A DNA stretch of 64,000 nt, taken from positions 1-64,000 of the forward strand of contig NC_022793.1 in assembly GCF_000496595.1 (NCBI RefSeq), given 5' to 3'. Made by a program: the position numbers and the translations under genes. Each line of letters begins with the position of its first letter. Position 1 is the stretch's first letter. The notes under the pieces were generated by a model, which was not told the DNA's origin, ran no database searches, and saw only the letters and a list, made by a program, of their open reading frames with translations. Below, one piece after another: positions 40,413 to 51,252 of the stretch. Origin of the DNA: Candidatus Liberibacter americanus str. Sao Paulo. Lineage in GTDB: Bacteria; Pseudomonadota; Alphaproteobacteria; Rhizobiales; Rhizobiaceae.

Positions 40413-41504
40413 TTAGTCAAATATAAAAGGAATAAGATCTATCTTTTCATGAGAAATAGCTAGAACTTTAAACAACTCTCCCATGCTTTTTCTATCATGA
40501 TTTTTCCCCATCAAACGCAAAACGGAATCTAATACATCAGTTGATTGTGCTGAATTACTCATAAAAGATAGCATTCTTTGCCAAATTCCTAAACCTTCCA
40601 AAAATTTTCTTTGAGTAGTACATCCATTGATATATAATTTATGAAGTTTAGCAACTGAAGATAATCGCTGGAAATCAACATGACTACTAAGATCAGCCAT
40701 CCCTGGATTCATCAAAGGATGATCATATTTATGATCCTTAATTGCCTGCATAGTATCACCTATACCAGATTGTAAATGACCATAATCAATAATAAGAGCC
40801 GTTCCTCCTTCTAACACTAATCGATTAGAAACCGATCTCATAGCATCATCACGAAATGGAGAAACTTCAAATATCGATCCATAATCATAATCACAAAAAG
40901 AAATAAAATTATCTTCTATTTCTAGATCTATCTCACTAAAAACGAGGCATTGATTACTATCTATATCAATCGCACGCTCACGTATTCCATCCTTTCTAAT
41001 AATGAATTGTTTAATTGGCAAGCTATCAAAAAATTCATTAGCGATAATAAAAGTAAACCCATTTGGAACATCATTAAGATCAAAATGCCAGCTAATTTTA
41101 TCTATAAAAGACGATAACTTTTGCTTTTGAATAAACCTTAATCTCTTGCTATTTTCTACAAAATGAATAGATAAGGCAGAAAAAAAATATGGTTTCAATT
41201 TGCGAATTACACGAATAATATCAAGCATCATGGTACCTCTACCAGGACCCATTTCTATTAATCTCACACTATTTGGAGAACCATGTTTTTCCCAAGAAGA
41301 TATTAAAAAAATTGCCAACATCTCACCAAAAATTTGACTTATTTCAGGCGCAGTAATAAAATCTCCCGATGAACCAAATGGATTACAAGTATTATAATAA
41401 CCAAATTCATGATCAGAGAGGCATAACAAAAAATATCGATCAACAGTAATCGGGCCATTAATTTTGATTAAATTTACTATTTTTTCTGTTAATTCATTAC
41501 TCAA
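40413..41504 (-). CDS. SAM-dependent methyltransferase, MidA/NDUFAF7 family (DUF185)
   Basis: The 363-residue protein has the family marks YFLLCLSDHEFGYYN, GSSGDFITAPEISQIFGEM, EMGPGRGTMMLDIIR (SAM site), ANEFFDSLPIKQF and IIDYGHL. The mitochondrial homologue NDUFAF7 methylates an arginine of a complex I subunit; the bacterial target is not known. The start is TTG, overlapping the TGA stop of lgt (TTGA), so the two are translationally coupled. The lgt-midA pair is conserved in Rhizobiales. Confidence 0.9.
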   Translation of the reverse strand: MSNELTEKIVNLIKINGPITVDRYFLLCLSDHEFGYYNTCNPFGSSGDFITAPEISQIFGEMLAIFLISSWEKHGSPNSVRLIEMGPGRGTMMLDIIRVIRKLKPYFFSALSIHFVENSKRLRFIQKQKLSSFIDKISWHFDLNDVPNGFTFIIANEFFDSLPIKQFIIRKDGIRERAIDIDSNQCLVFSEIDLEIEDNFISFCDYDYGSIFEVSPFRDDAMRSVSNRLVLEGGTALIIDYGHLQSGIGDTMQAIKDHKYDHPLMNPGMADLSSHVDFQRLSSVAKLHKLYINGCTTQRKFLEGLGIWQRMLSFMSNSAQSTDVLDSVLRLMGKNHDRKSMGELFKVLAISHEKIDLIPFIFD

Positions 41505-42352
41505 TAAACGTCTTTTCTTTCTAACCTAATTGCATTAATGATAATTATGCATCCAATAATTAACATTGGCAGAGATAATAGCATACCCATTGTTAACCAT
41601 CCACCTAAAATGTATCCCAATTGATAATCTGGTTCACGGAAAAATTCCATAAAAATTCGTGCTATGGCATAACCAGAAATAAAGACTCCTGTTGCCAGGC
41701 TCTGCCTTTTCAGGGCTCCGCAATAAACTATCAATTGCATTATAAAAAAAAGCACAATACCTTCAAAAAATGCTTCATATAATTGACTTGGATGACGCGG
41801 CAAACTACCACCAGAAGGGAAAACCATAGCCCATGGAACCCAAGAAACCCTACCCCATAATTCACCGTTTATGAAATTAGCAATTCTTCCAAGAAATAGA
41901 CCAAAAGGTGCAGATACTGCAATAAGATCAGAAAACAACCAAAAAGAAATTTTATTAACACGAGAAAATAATAGTATTGACACAAAAACACCTATTAATC
42001 CACCGTGAAAAGACATGCCACCTTCCCAAATATAAAATATGCGCAACGGATAATCTAGCAATAGTCCTAAGTTATAAAAAAGCATATAAACTATTCGCCC
42101 ACCAGCAATCATACCACAAATCATCCAAAGCATACAATTTGCTTGGATATCATTATTTATGTGAACCAGGTTCTCTTTGTTTTGTCGCGCTGTCCATAAT
42201 GTATCCCTATTTAACAAATTTCGTATATGCCAAATACTGAACAATATTCCGAAAAGATAAGATAAGCCATACCAACGAATAGAAATTGATAGAAATGGTA
42301 TTGATATTGCCACAGGATCAATTGACGGATACGTCCAAATAAAACAAAGCAT
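41501..42352 (-). CDS. lgt: Prolipoprotein diacylglyceryl transferase
   Basis: Lgt attaches diacylglycerol to the lipobox cysteine of prolipoproteins. The protein is an inner-membrane enzyme with several hydrophobic segments. The essential HGGLIG motif (MSFHGGLIGV) and the Lgt signature GRIANFINGELWGRVS are present, with HPSQLYEAFFEG further on. Length is 283, normal. Together with lnt at the window end it supports a full lipoprotein pathway. Confidence 0.96.
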   Translation of the reverse strand: MLCFIWTYPSIDPVAISIPFLSISIRWYGLSYLFGILFSIWHIRNLLNRDTLWTARQNKENLVHINNDIQANCMLWMICGMIAGGRIVYMLFYNLGLLLDYPLRIFYIWEGGMSFHGGLIGVFVSILLFSRVNKISFWLFSDLIAVSAPFGLFLGRIANFINGELWGRVSWVPWAMVFPSGGSLPRHPSQLYEAFFEGIVLFFIMQLIVYCGALKRQSLATGVFISGYAIARIFMEFFREPDYQLGYILGGWLTMGMLLSLPMLIIGCIIIINAIRLERKDVY

Positions 42353-42522
42353 GATTATATTTCCTATTAACTACTATTATTAACGCTAAAAATATTTTAC
42401 CGTAACACTTTATAGTATTTATTTAGTAAAATATGTATGACATATTATAAAATAAACTAATCAATTGTGTCATTTTATTTTTAGGATATAATTTAGGCCA
42501 ATTATTACTAAAGGATATGATA

Positions 42523-42795
42523 ATGTCTTCTAAATCAGATATTTTTGAAAAAACATGTAGATTCGTAGATTCTGCCTCTGACACAATAAAAGACATAACT
42601 AAGGAAGCAGAAGAATTCGCTCATGTTAAAATACAAAACGCCCTTAATTCAATGGGAGTTGTAAAAACAGATGAACTTGAAGCAATTAGATGCATGGCAT
42701 CTAAAATACATGATGAGTTATCTTCTGTAAACGAGCGTTTAGATAAAGTTGAAAAAGATATTTTAGATCTAAAATCTATATTAGAAAACAAGTAA
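42523..42795 (+). CDS. ubiK: Accessory factor UbiK family (BMFP) protein
   Basis: This small protein of 90 residues ends in a coiled coil (ELSSVNERLDKVEKDILDLKSIL) typical of BMFP/YqiC proteins. UbiK helps ubiquinone synthesis under air in E. coli. An ATG at 42517 is one base from the AAGGA at 42511-42515, too close, so the ATG at 42523 is the better start. It is divergent from lgt, a conserved arrangement. Confidence 0.82.
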   Translation: MSSKSDIFEKTCRFVDSASDTIKDITKEAEEFAHVKIQNALNSMGVVKTDELEAIRCMASKIHDELSSVNERLDKVEKDILDLKSILENK

Positions 42796-43234
42796 ATCGG
42801 AAAGCGGCATATTGATTTATATTAAAAATCAAAATAGACCCATTTTGTTGCAGATCAAATAAATACCTTTTGAATAAGTGATATTTTTATATTTTAAAAT
42901 TTAAAACAAATATATGGAAATCTAGTTCTATGTATATAATAAATTGCATTATTCATTGGAAGAAATTTTAGTTATAATCAAGATTGAAAATAGATACCAA
43001 TATCACACAATCATAAAGCATAAAATATAAGTTTATAATATTATACAATTATGCGAGTGATAAATAGCGATAATTTGATGAATATATTTCATAAATTCAT
43101 TATGAATTAGAGCATAATAAAATTTTATGAATATATATTATTGCCATGATATTAATTAATTAGTACAATTGTTTATTAAAGCATCTTATTAATCTAGATT
43201 TATCTTTTTTATACAGGTTATTAAAAATATCCAT
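42796..43234. other. Gap between ubiK and gshB
   Basis: This 439-bp stretch is AT-rich with no gene. A short hairpin, CAAAAT (42830-42835) and ATTTTG (42842-42847), 34 bp past the ubiK stop may mark its 3' end. Confidence 0.5.
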
Positions 43235-44197
43235 ATGAAAAAAATTGTAAATATAGCAATTCAGATGGATCATATATCTACCATCAACGTGACAACAGAT
43301 TCAACTTTTGCAATAACATTAGAAGCGCAAGTACGTGGTTATAATTTATTCCATTATACACCAGATCAGCTTTATATGCGTGATAATAAGGTTTTTGCAA
43401 ATGCAGAACCAATGTCTTTACGTGACAATAAACAAGACTATTACTATCTTGCAAAAAAAGAGATAATTGATCTTTCTCAAATGGATGTAGTTCTCATCCG
43501 CCAAGATCCACCGTTTAATATGAATTATATTAGCAGCACTTACCTTTTGGATAAAATAAATACGAAAACATTGATAATAAATAATCCGTTTTGGATACGA
43601 AATTCTCCAGAAAAAATTTTTGTTACAGAATTTATTGAACTAACCCCTCCAACTCTAATTTCACGAGATATTACTCAAATAGTTAAATTCTACTCAGAGA
43701 TTAAGGATGTAATTATTAAACCTTTATATGGCAACGGAGGAGAAGGAATTTTTCGTATAAATCAAGGAGATAGAAATTTATATTCTTTAATCGAAATGCT
43801 ATTATCACGATATCCTGAGCCATTGATTGTCCAATTATATTTGCCACAAGTTCGAAATGGGGATAAACGCATTCTTCTGTTGAACGGCAAACCAGTTGGA
43901 GCAATTAATAGAATACCCTCTGAAAGTGAAAATCGATCAAATATCCACGTAGGCGGCAAAGCAGAACTTTCAGAACTAACAAACGCAGAAAATAATATTT
44001 GTCGTCGCATCGGACCAATACTGCAAGAACGAGGTTTGTTTTTTACAGGCATTGATGTAATCGGCGATTATATAACAGAAATTAACGTTACTTCACCAAC
44101 TTGTATACGTGAGATTCATAAACTAGGGGGAGATAACATAGCATCTCTTTTTTGGGATAAAGTTGAAACACTATTTGAAACTTTAATAAAGAAATAA
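43235..44197 (+). CDS. gshB: Glutathione synthetase
   Basis: GshB joins gamma-glutamylcysteine and glycine. The 320-residue ATP-grasp protein begins with [20 protein letters not shown], then has [30 protein letters not shown] (ATP-binding), [22 protein letters not shown], and [21 protein letters not shown]. The partner gshA is not in the window. There is no clear ribosome site. Confidence 0.95.
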   Translation: MKKIVNIAIQMDHISTINVTTDSTFAITLEAQVRGYNLFHYTPDQLYMRDNKVFANAEPMSLRDNKQDYYYLAKKEIIDLSQMDVVLIRQDPPFNMNYISSTYLLDKINTKTLIINNPFWIRNSPEKIFVTEFIELTPPTLISRDITQIVKFYSEIKDVIIKPLYGNGGEGIFRINQGDRNLYSLIEMLLSRYPEPLIVQLYLPQVRNGDKRILLLNGKPVGAINRIPSESENRSNIHVGGKAELSELTNAENNICRRIGPILQERGLFFTGIDVIGDYITEINVTSPTCIREIHKLGGDNIASLFWDKVETLFETLIKK

Positions 44198-44288
44198 TAT
44201 GAAAATAAAACACTACTAATTTATAATATTTTAGAGATAATAGAAATATAAATCAAAAAATAACATTAATATCAATTATTTATACAAA

Positions 44289-44597
44289 TTATCTACCAGA
44301 AGACACAATTGCCTTATTAGTGCAATAATCAGCAGCAAATCGTAGCTCACGTAAATCTTTAACTTTCGAAATGGAATCAAGATATAGTGGATGCTTCTTA
44401 AACGCATCCAAGGATTGTTGAGAATCAAATTCTCCATAAACAACTAAACTTATCTCCTTACTCCAATGATCAAAATGAAGATTATCACCAATTTCTATGC
44501 GACGCGCATATGGAATACCAACTAGGATAGCAAGACCCGAACGAACAGCATCGTAGTTTTCTGGCAAAACAGTAAAGAAAACAATATGACGAATAAT
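44289..44597 (-). CDS. Dabb-domain (stress-responsive alpha/beta barrel) protein, probable ATT start
   Basis: The translation includes IRHIVFFTVLPENYDAVRSGL, the standard N-terminus of small Dabb proteins, and VVYGEFDSQQSLDAFKKHPLYL later. No ATG, GTG or TTG exists in frame between the upstream stop (TGA) and the IRH block. The codon where Met is expected is ATT at 44597-44595, nine bases after a good GGGAG. The first standard codon is a TTG at 44567, which would cut off the first beta strand. So this is either a true AUU start (102 residues) or a gene damaged at its start codon. The function of Dabb proteins is poorly defined. Confidence 0.7.
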   Translation of the reverse strand: MIRHIVFFTVLPENYDAVRSGLAILVGIPYARRIEIGDNLHFDHWSKEISLVVYGEFDSQQSLDAFKKHPLYLDSISKVKDLRELRFAADYCTNKAIVSSGR

Positions 44598-44708
44598 AGG
44601 AATATTCTCCCAAAATATATAATAAAACAGTCATTTATACTCGACTTAAACTAAAATATGCAATTCACGAAGTCAAACTTTTAATTATAAAAATAATTAC
44701 TGTTAATA

Positions 44709-44785
44709 TGGTACGATTGGGTGGATTCGAACCACCGACCTCAGGTGCCACAAACCTGCGCTCTAACCAACTGAGCTACAACCGC
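44709..44785 (-). tRNA. tRNA-His (anticodon GTG)
   Basis: On the minus strand the sequence begins GCGGTTG, has loop TTGTGGC (anticodon at 44749-44751) and ends with discriminator A and encoded CCA. The gene has no encoded extra G at -1 and carries A73 rather than C73, the known alphaproteobacterial form of tRNA-His. Confidence 0.97.
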
Positions 44786-45277
44786 ATATGGAAACAGAAT
44801 AATACACTATAAAAATAAAAAAAGGCCAGACTTATTATTTATGGAAAATCTATAAAATCGTCAACTTATTTTAAGTTAGCTGCCCTAAAATTATATTACT
44901 AGATTAAAAATGATACAAGAACAAAAATCATTCAATAGGCGCGTTAACCTTACTAACAGATTAACGTTAATTATTTTAGATTCAATCTTTCAGATAAAAT
45001 ATTACTAGTTATTCTTATATCGAATGTTAAATAATCGTCAATCAACTGGTTTAACATAGATGTGAAACAAGCGTTTTAAATAGATATGTGATGGATGAAG
45101 AAATGATAAAAATACAAAGTTGATTCCTTTTCGTAATCATGTACAAGAAAATAGGAATTATTACAGAATACAAAGATAATAAAGTAGATCAATCCATATT
45201 TAGATAAAAAAATTAATTATGGGATAGTTGAATTGTAAAATTCCATATCAAATTAGGATAATACTAAGAGCGCACGA
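44786..45277. other. Gap between tRNA-His and the PAS kinase gene
   Basis: This 492-bp stretch holds the promoters of both flanking units. It contains the palindrome at 44960-44971. CGTTAA (44942-44947) and TTAACG (44961-44966) also form an inverted repeat. I tested for the CtrA box TTAA-N7-TTAA here and did not find it. Confidence 0.5.
44960..44971. promoter_or_regulatory. Perfect 12-bp palindrome ATTAACGTTAAT
   Basis: The sequence is its own reverse complement and lies 307 bp upstream of the PAS kinase start. It has the shape of a dimer binding site, but no specific regulator is implied, and AT-rich palindromes this short can occur by chance. Confidence 0.3.
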
Positions 45278-47839
45278 ATGAGTATCGATTACATCAACTC
45301 TAAAACTAAGAATATTAGTGATAAAAATTGCACTGATACTAAGAACAATACTTCTGAGATAGACATAAAATCTAAATCCATAACAACAGATTTTAATGTA
45401 GAAAATGCTATCAATAAAGAATCTTTAAAAGAATTGCCTATTATAGACAGCAAAAAGAAAATTGAAATTGATATGCATACCTCTGGGGAAAAATCTGAGT
45501 CAAAAAATGAGTTTTTATTTGATCCAAAACATAGTACGGTACGATTTACGTGGAAAATAAACGCTGAAGGATATATTGTTGATATTTCGAAGGAGTTTCC
45601 TCAAACTATTGGGCAATATACTCACAAAGTTGTTGGCATGCGCTTCTGCGATATTAATAATCTATTGCGAATTGATCCTAACAACTATTTATATGAAATA
45701 TTAAAACAGCAAAATACCTGGTATGGAAAAACTACTTTCTGGCCTATAGAAGGGACGAAATTACATGTTCCAATTGACCTATCTGCCTTACCAATGTATT
45801 CGCAAAATCATGAATTCAAAGGATTTAAAGGACTGGGCATTATTAACATCAGCCAAGCTAAAAATGATCCACACCAATTCGGAACAAAATTGGACTCAAT
45901 CTTTTCTGAATCACATAACAAAACAGAAGATAAAAGTGCTATTAAAAAATATGAACACCCTATCGCCTCTTCTAAAAAAGTACCACTTTGCAGTAAACCC
46001 ACTATTCATACTATAAAAGAACAAAGATATATAGAAAATAATACAGATCTAGAATTTTCAAAACACACAATATCTTTCCCTGAAAATCTTGATGTAAAAA
46101 ACAAGATGGAATTTATATATAAACACTATCTTACCAAAAGAGACATATTAAAATCTGCAAAACAATTGTCATACTCAGTAGATGAACCTTCTTTTACTGT
46201 TAATAATGATAGTATTCATACAATTAATTTAAATACATATGTAGAGAGCATAAAACCACAAATTAATACTATCGATGATGAATACGAAAAAGCATTCCAT
46301 TATAGACATTATTCATTATCTACATACTTCGGCGAAAATAAAAATTTAACCCCTGAACATGCCGATAAATATCATATTCCTTTGCTTGTACATTCAAATG
46401 GCAATTTATTGTATGCAAATCCCTCTTTCCTTCTTTTAACAGGATACAAAAATATTGAGGAAATTGAAAAATCAGGAGGAATAGATAATTTATTGAACGC
46501 TCAAAAATTACCAAATAGTAAAAGAACTTTGGGCTCTATCTCTTTATATCATATTGATGGCACAAGTATTACTGTAACATCTCGTTTACATTCCATTCGA
46601 TGGAATGGAGAGAAATCTCTGGCTATTACTTTTGTCCATATTGATAGGAATAATAAAATTTATAGGCCTATTGATAGCAGTAGAATAGATAATGGGAAGA
46701 AAGAAAAATGCAATTTAAGTAATACTGAAATTGAAGCAATGCAATTATTCTCAATTCTAGAATTAGCATCAGATGGAGTGGCTATAATTAATGGAGATGG
46801 AAAAATAATCTCCGCAAATCAGGCAATCAGCAAGTTATTTGGTTATTCTTCAAAAGATCTATTAGAACAAAAAATCAGTAATTTTTTTGTACGTGAATAT
46901 CAAAATACAACAAACAGCTATATATCAGAGATTTTAAAACTTAAAGCTGGAGATAAGATTGAAAAAACAACTATCGGTCGCACTAAAAAAGGAGAATTAG
47001 TTTCTTTACGCATTACAATAACAAAATTACCTTTTTCCATATATTACTGCATGATAATTCATGATATTTCTGAATGGAAACAAGAGAAAAAAAAATTATA
47101 TGATGCTAAAAAAACAGCAGAAAAAGAAAATTCATATAAAAGTGATTTCTTGGCACGTATTAGCCACGAGATAAGAACACCTCTTACTGCTATTATTGGC
47201 TTTGCCGAAATTATTAAAAATCAAAAATTAGGACCTGTTGGTAGTAATCGTTATATAGAATATGCTGATTATATAAATAAATCTGGCAATTTAGTCCTAG
47301 ATATCGTCAATGATCTACTTGATATATCAAAAATAGAAGCTGGACAAATGGACTTTCATTTTGAATCAGTATCATTAAATGAAACAATCTCAGAAGCAAT
47401 TTCTCTAATTAATTTATACGCTAATGAAAAACGCATACTGATACGCACTTCTTTTTCTAGTGAAATACCTAGAATATTTGCAGATATGAGATCCATAAAG
47501 CAAATTGCTCTCAATATATTATCTAATGCAATTAATTTTACACCTTCGGGAGGGCAAATTATAATCTCCACTGCCTATATAAGAAATAAAGGTGTAATCC
47601 TTCGCATAAAGGATACTGGCATAGGTATGAACAGTTATGAGTTAGAAAAAGCAATGCAACCTTTTAGACAGATTATTAATCCTACGCGCGTAAGAAAAGA
47701 AGGAACAGGATTAGGGCTCCCTCTTACCAAGGCAATGGTAGATGCTAATATGGGTAAATTTTCCATCTTTTCAACCCCATCAAAAGGAACATTTATAGAG
47801 ATAATATTCCCTGTCAATACTCACAATAAAGTTTTATAG
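45278..47839 (+). CDS. Three-PAS sensor histidine kinase (PleC/DivJ/PdhS-like)
   Basis: The 853-residue protein has no clear membrane segment. PAS-like regions lie at about residues 88-190, 365-460 and 490-605, separated by a long low-complexity stretch. The HisKA box FLARISHEIRTPLTAIIGFAEII carries the phosphoacceptor H630, and the next LGPVGSNRYIEYADYI resembles the PleC/DivJ/PdhS group of alphaproteobacterial cell-cycle kinases. The ATPase domain has N box NILSNAINFTPSGG, G1 DTGIGM and G2 GTGLGLPL. No response regulator is adjacent; DivK or PleD would be the expected partners (inference). Confidence 0.88.
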   Translation: MSIDYINSKTKNISDKNCTDTKNNTSEIDIKSKSITTDFNVENAINKESLKELPIIDSKKKIEIDMHTSGEKSESKNEFLFDPKHSTVRFTWKINAEGYIVDISKEFPQTIGQYTHKVVGMRFCDINNLLRIDPNNYLYEILKQQNTWYGKTTFWPIEGTKLHVPIDLSALPMYSQNHEFKGFKGLGIINISQAKNDPHQFGTKLDSIFSESHNKTEDKSAIKKYEHPIASSKKVPLCSKPTIHTIKEQRYIENNTDLEFSKHTISFPENLDVKNKMEFIYKHYLTKRDILKSAKQLSYSVDEPSFTVNNDSIHTINLNTYVESIKPQINTIDDEYEKAFHYRHYSLSTYFGENKNLTPEHADKYHIPLLVHSNGNLLYANPSFLLLTGYKNIEEIEKSGGIDNLLNAQKLPNSKRTLGSISLYHIDGTSITVTSRLHSIRWNGEKSLAITFVHIDRNNKIYRPIDSSRIDNGKKEKCNLSNTEIEAMQLFSILELASDGVAIINGDGKIISANQAISKLFGYSSKDLLEQKISNFFVREYQNTTNSYISEILKLKAGDKIEKTTIGRTKKGELVSLRITITKLPFSIYYCMIIHDISEWKQEKKKLYDAKKTAEKENSYKSDFLARISHEIRTPLTAIIGFAEIIKNQKLGPVGSNRYIEYADYINKSGNLVLDIVNDLLDISKIEAGQMDFHFESVSLNETISEAISLINLYANEKRILIRTSFSSEIPRIFADMRSIKQIALNILSNAINFTPSGGQIIISTAYIRNKGVILRIKDTGIGMNSYELEKAMQPFRQIINPTRVRKEGTGLGLPLTKAMVDANMGKFSIFSTPSKGTFIEIIFPVNTHNKVL

Positions 47840-47900
47840 ATCTGAAATAAATTTTGATGTGATAATATAAAATGACATCAGATAAAGTATAAACAAAGTA

Positions 47901-47917
47901 CATCATTAAAAATGATG
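47901..47917. terminator. Hairpin between convergent kinase and guaA genes
   Basis: CATCATT (47901-47907) and AATGATG (47911-47917) form a 7-bp stem over AAA. It lies in the 122 bp between the two convergent stop codons, and on the minus strand a T-rich tail follows. It probably ends guaA transcription. Confidence 0.45.
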
Positions 47918-47961
47918 ATTAGTAACCTTATATCACAATGACTAAATCATAGATAAATTAA

Positions 47962-49521
47962 CTACTCCCATTCAATGGTAGCAGGAGGTTTGGAAGTTAA
48001 GTCATATACGACTCTGTTAATTCCAGGAACTTCATTGATTATTCTCGTAGATACTTGACTTAAAAAGTTCATATCATGCTGATAAAAATCAGCTGTCATG
48101 CCATCAATTGATGTAACAGCTCGTAAAGAACAAACATACTCATATGTACGGCCATCACCCATAACTCCCACAGTCTGCACAGGTAATAAAATCACAAATG
48201 CCTGCCAAATATCATTATAAATTCCTGCTTTAAGGATCTCATCACGATAAATAAAATCTGCCTCACGTAAAATAAGAAGTTTATTATCAGTTATCTCCCC
48301 AATACAACGAATAGCAAGACCTGGTCCTGGGAATGGATGACGCTCTATAAAATGATCTGGCAATCCTAATTCTTTACCAAGAAGTCGAACTTCATCTTTA
48401 AAAAGTTCTCGTAATGGTTCAACAAGATGCATATTCATATGTTTAGGCAATCCTCCTACATTATGATGAGATTTGATAACAGATGAAGGACCTCCAAAAA
48501 AAGAAACACTTTCAATAACATCAGGATATAAAGTTCCCTGACCAAGAAACTTAACATCCCCTATTTTTTTTGACTCTTCTTCAAAAACTTCTATAAATAG
48601 TTTTCCTATAATTTTACGCTTGATTTCTGGATCAATAACATTTTTCAACTCTCCAAGGAAACGATCTGATGCATCTACAACAATCAAAGGAAAGTCCGGA
48701 TAATCCTTAAATAGACTAATAACATCATCTATTTCATTTTTTCGCATCAATCCATTATCAACAAGTATACAAGTCAGATTTTTTCCTATAGCTTCATATA
48801 TAAGAAATGCTGCAACAGAAGAATCAACTCCTCCTGACAACGCACAGATCACACGATCATTTCCCACTTTATCCTTAATAGAAGATATAATTTCTTCTCG
48901 ATAAGAAGACATAACCCAATCACCTTTAATGCCAGCAACACTATGTAAAAAATTAGAGATCAATTTATCACCATTTAAAGTATGAATTACCTCAGGATGG
49001 AATTGAACGGCATAATATTTTTTCTTATCATCTGCAATAAAAGCAAAAGGAGTACTATCTGAAGAAGCAATTACTTCAAATCCTTCTGGGATGCTATCCA
49101 CTTTATCACCATGACTCATCCAAACTTGATGAACAGATCCTTTTTCCCAAAGCCCATCCAATAACAAACAATCTTTCTTTATCTCAATGAAAGCACGACC
49201 AAATTCACGATTTTGTGATTTTTTAATTTTACCGCCAATGGACATACACATGATTTGTTGTCCATAACAAATCCCTAACAAAGGAATTTTAGAATCAAAT
49301 ATTTCTTGCGGGATATTAGGGCTATCGATATTCAATGACGATGCAGGACTTCCTGAAAAAATAATAGCTTTGGGCTTTAATTTTAAAAAATATTCCAACG
49401 ATCTCTCAAAGGGAGCTACCTCGCAATAAACATTGTTTTCACGTACACGTCTTGCAATAAGTTGGGTAAATTGACTTCCAAAATCAATAATAAGCACTTT
49501 TCCTGATTTTTTATTAACCAT
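47962..49521 (-). CDS. guaA: GMP synthase (glutamine-hydrolysing)
   Basis: GuaA converts XMP to GMP. The class I glutaminase domain (residues 1-200) has the nucleophile in GICYGQQIM and the His-Glu pair in QFHPEV. The ATP-pyrophosphatase domain follows with the P-loop [10 protein letters not shown], and the dimerisation domain ends [17 protein letters not shown], a hallmark C-terminus. Length is 519, normal. Confidence 0.98.
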   Translation of the reverse strand: MVNKKSGKVLIIDFGSQFTQLIARRVRENNVYCEVAPFERSLEYFLKLKPKAIIFSGSPASSLNIDSPNIPQEIFDSKIPLLGICYGQQIMCMSIGGKIKKSQNREFGRAFIEIKKDCLLLDGLWEKGSVHQVWMSHGDKVDSIPEGFEVIASSDSTPFAFIADDKKKYYAVQFHPEVIHTLNGDKLISNFLHSVAGIKGDWVMSSYREEIISSIKDKVGNDRVICALSGGVDSSVAAFLIYEAIGKNLTCILVDNGLMRKNEIDDVISLFKDYPDFPLIVVDASDRFLGELKNVIDPEIKRKIIGKLFIEVFEEESKKIGDVKFLGQGTLYPDVIESVSFFGGPSSVIKSHHNVGGLPKHMNMHLVEPLRELFKDEVRLLGKELGLPDHFIERHPFPGPGLAIRCIGEITDNKLLILREADFIYRDEILKAGIYNDIWQAFVILLPVQTVGVMGDGRTYEYVCSLRAVTSIDGMTADFYQHDMNFLSQVSTRIINEVPGINRVVYDLTSKPPATIEWE

Positions 49522-49689
49522 TATTCATTACTACTTCTTATTCCACATTTAATTATCCTAATTTGCTAGAAAGAAATCACTAGTTTGAACAGCAACATAG
49601 TAATAACTAGTTTACTGTATATAATTTAAATCTAATAAAGGTATTATATAAAAATAATTTTTTAAATTTTATATTTAAATTCATCTATA

Positions 49690-51252
49690 TCAGGTTTTAA
49701 CCCTACTAATTTTTACACGATCAATATTATGGCCGTCTAGTCTTATAATTTCAAAATTTAGATTCATTTCAGTAAAAACTTCCTTTTCTTGAGGCAAATG
49801 TCCTAGCTTCCATAAAATAAATCCCGCCAAAGTAGAATAGCGATCATCTTCATCTACCAAATCAACTCCAAATAATTTTGATGCTTGACGCACATCAATC
49901 CAACCATCAACTATTAAAGAGCCTTCTTCACTTACAGTAATATCAAGTTTTTCATCATCTTCATCGGGGAAATAACCCGCAATAGCTTCTAGAATATTAT
50001 CAGGTGTTATCATACCTTCTAAAACTCCATATTCGTCTAAAACCATAACAAATGTCTTCGAAGATTTGCGTAATCTTTCTATTAGTTTCAAAGCACTAAC
50101 ATTTTCATGAACAAATAAAGGCTTTCTAATAGATCTTTCTAAATTTATATTTCCATCTTCAAGAAGATCCCTTAATAAATCACGAGCAGATACAACTCCT
50201 ATAAAATTATCTAAACTGCCTCGAGCAACAGGGAATCTAGAATGTCCTAACTCGAGAATTTTCCATTGCAAATCGTCATTAACATGATCTATATCAAGCC
50301 ATACAATCTCAGTTCTAGGGGTCATAATTGATCTCGCAGGTCTATCAGCAAGTGTTAAGACGCTTTGTACCATATCTTTTTCCTGCTCTGATATGATTTG
50401 CTCCTTATCTTGAGATGATACGTCAAAACCTGTATTGATATTAAATCTCTGTTGTTGGACAGGTTTACCTCCTAATAATCGTAAAACTGCATCTGCGGCA
50501 CGAGCTCTTAATCTTGATGAAGACATAAGCCTATCTCGATTACGTCTTGCCATTTGATTTAGCAGTTCAATAGAACCAGAAAAAATAATAGACGCATAAA
50601 GATATCCTTTTGGCACATCAAAATGTAGTCCTTCAATGATAAGGAAAAAACCTATCATCAATAAAAAACCAAGACAAAGTATAACTACATTTGAATGCCT
50701 AGAAATATAATTAATTATCGGCTTAGAAACAGCCATCATCATAAAAACTGAGATAACTACAGCAATTGCCATAACAATAAAATCTTGTACCATGCCAATC
50801 GCAGTTATAATACTATCTATAGAAAAAATAACATCTAAAACAACAATTTGCAGCACGATAATCTGCCAAGATACAGGCCTGATAAATTTTTGCTTTTTAT
50901 CAAAATGATCACCTTCTAATCGATCATGCAACTCTGTAGTTACCTTAAACAATAGAAAGAAACCACCAATAATTAAGACAATATCACGCCCAGAAAACTC
51001 TAATCCACTCATAGACAACAAAGGCTGTTGTAACATAACCATCCAATAGGATATAGATGCAAGCAAGCCTATGCGAGTTAACATTGCAAAGGTTAAACCA
51101 AATATTAAAGCTCTTTCCCTCTGAAATTGAGGTAGCCTATCTACAAGGAGAGTAATAAAGATTAGATTATCTATGCCTAGAACAAGCTCAAGAGATATCA
51201 GAGCAGCAAGACCAATCCATGCGTAATAATCGTATATCCAACTAAAAAGCAT
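49690..51252 (-). CDS. TerC-family membrane protein with CBS pair and CorC/HlyC domain
   Basis: The N-terminal 220 or so residues are a TerC-type membrane domain with several helices and conserved acidic ELVLGIDNLIFI and DVIFSIDSIITA motifs that suit metal transport. A cytoplasmic linker, two CBS repeats (about 300-420, SIMTPRTEIVWLD) and a CorC_HlyC domain to the end follow. The layout matches E. coli YoaE/YegH. Manganese or other metal export is likely from the TerC family but unproven here. Confidence 0.88.
   Translation of the reverse strand: MLFSWIYDYYAWIGLAALISLELVLGIDNLIFITLLVDRLPQFQRERALIFGLTFAMLTRIGLLASISYWMVMLQQPLLSMSGLEFSGRDIVLIIGGFFLLFKVTTELHDRLEGDHFDKKQKFIRPVSWQIIVLQIVVLDVIFSIDSIITAIGMVQDFIVMAIAVVISVFMMMAVSKPIINYISRHSNVVILCLGFLLMIGFFLIIEGLHFDVPKGYLYASIIFSGSIELLNQMARRNRDRLMSSSRLRARAADAVLRLLGGKPVQQQRFNINTGFDVSSQDKEQIISEQEKDMVQSVLTLADRPARSIMTPRTEIVWLDIDHVNDDLQWKILELGHSRFPVARGSLDNFIGVVSARDLLRDLLEDGNINLERSIRKPLFVHENVSALKLIERLRKSSKTFVMVLDEYGVLEGMITPDNILEAIAGYFPDEDDEKLDITVSEEGSLIVDGWIDVRQASKLFGVDLVDEDDRYSTLAGFILWKLGHLPQEKEVFTEMNLNFEIIRLDGHNIDRVKISRVKT

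Noticed and set aside
44942..44971. CtrA binding site upstream of the PAS kinase
   Set aside because: TTAA half-sites occur, but not with the seven-base spacing that the CtrA box needs.
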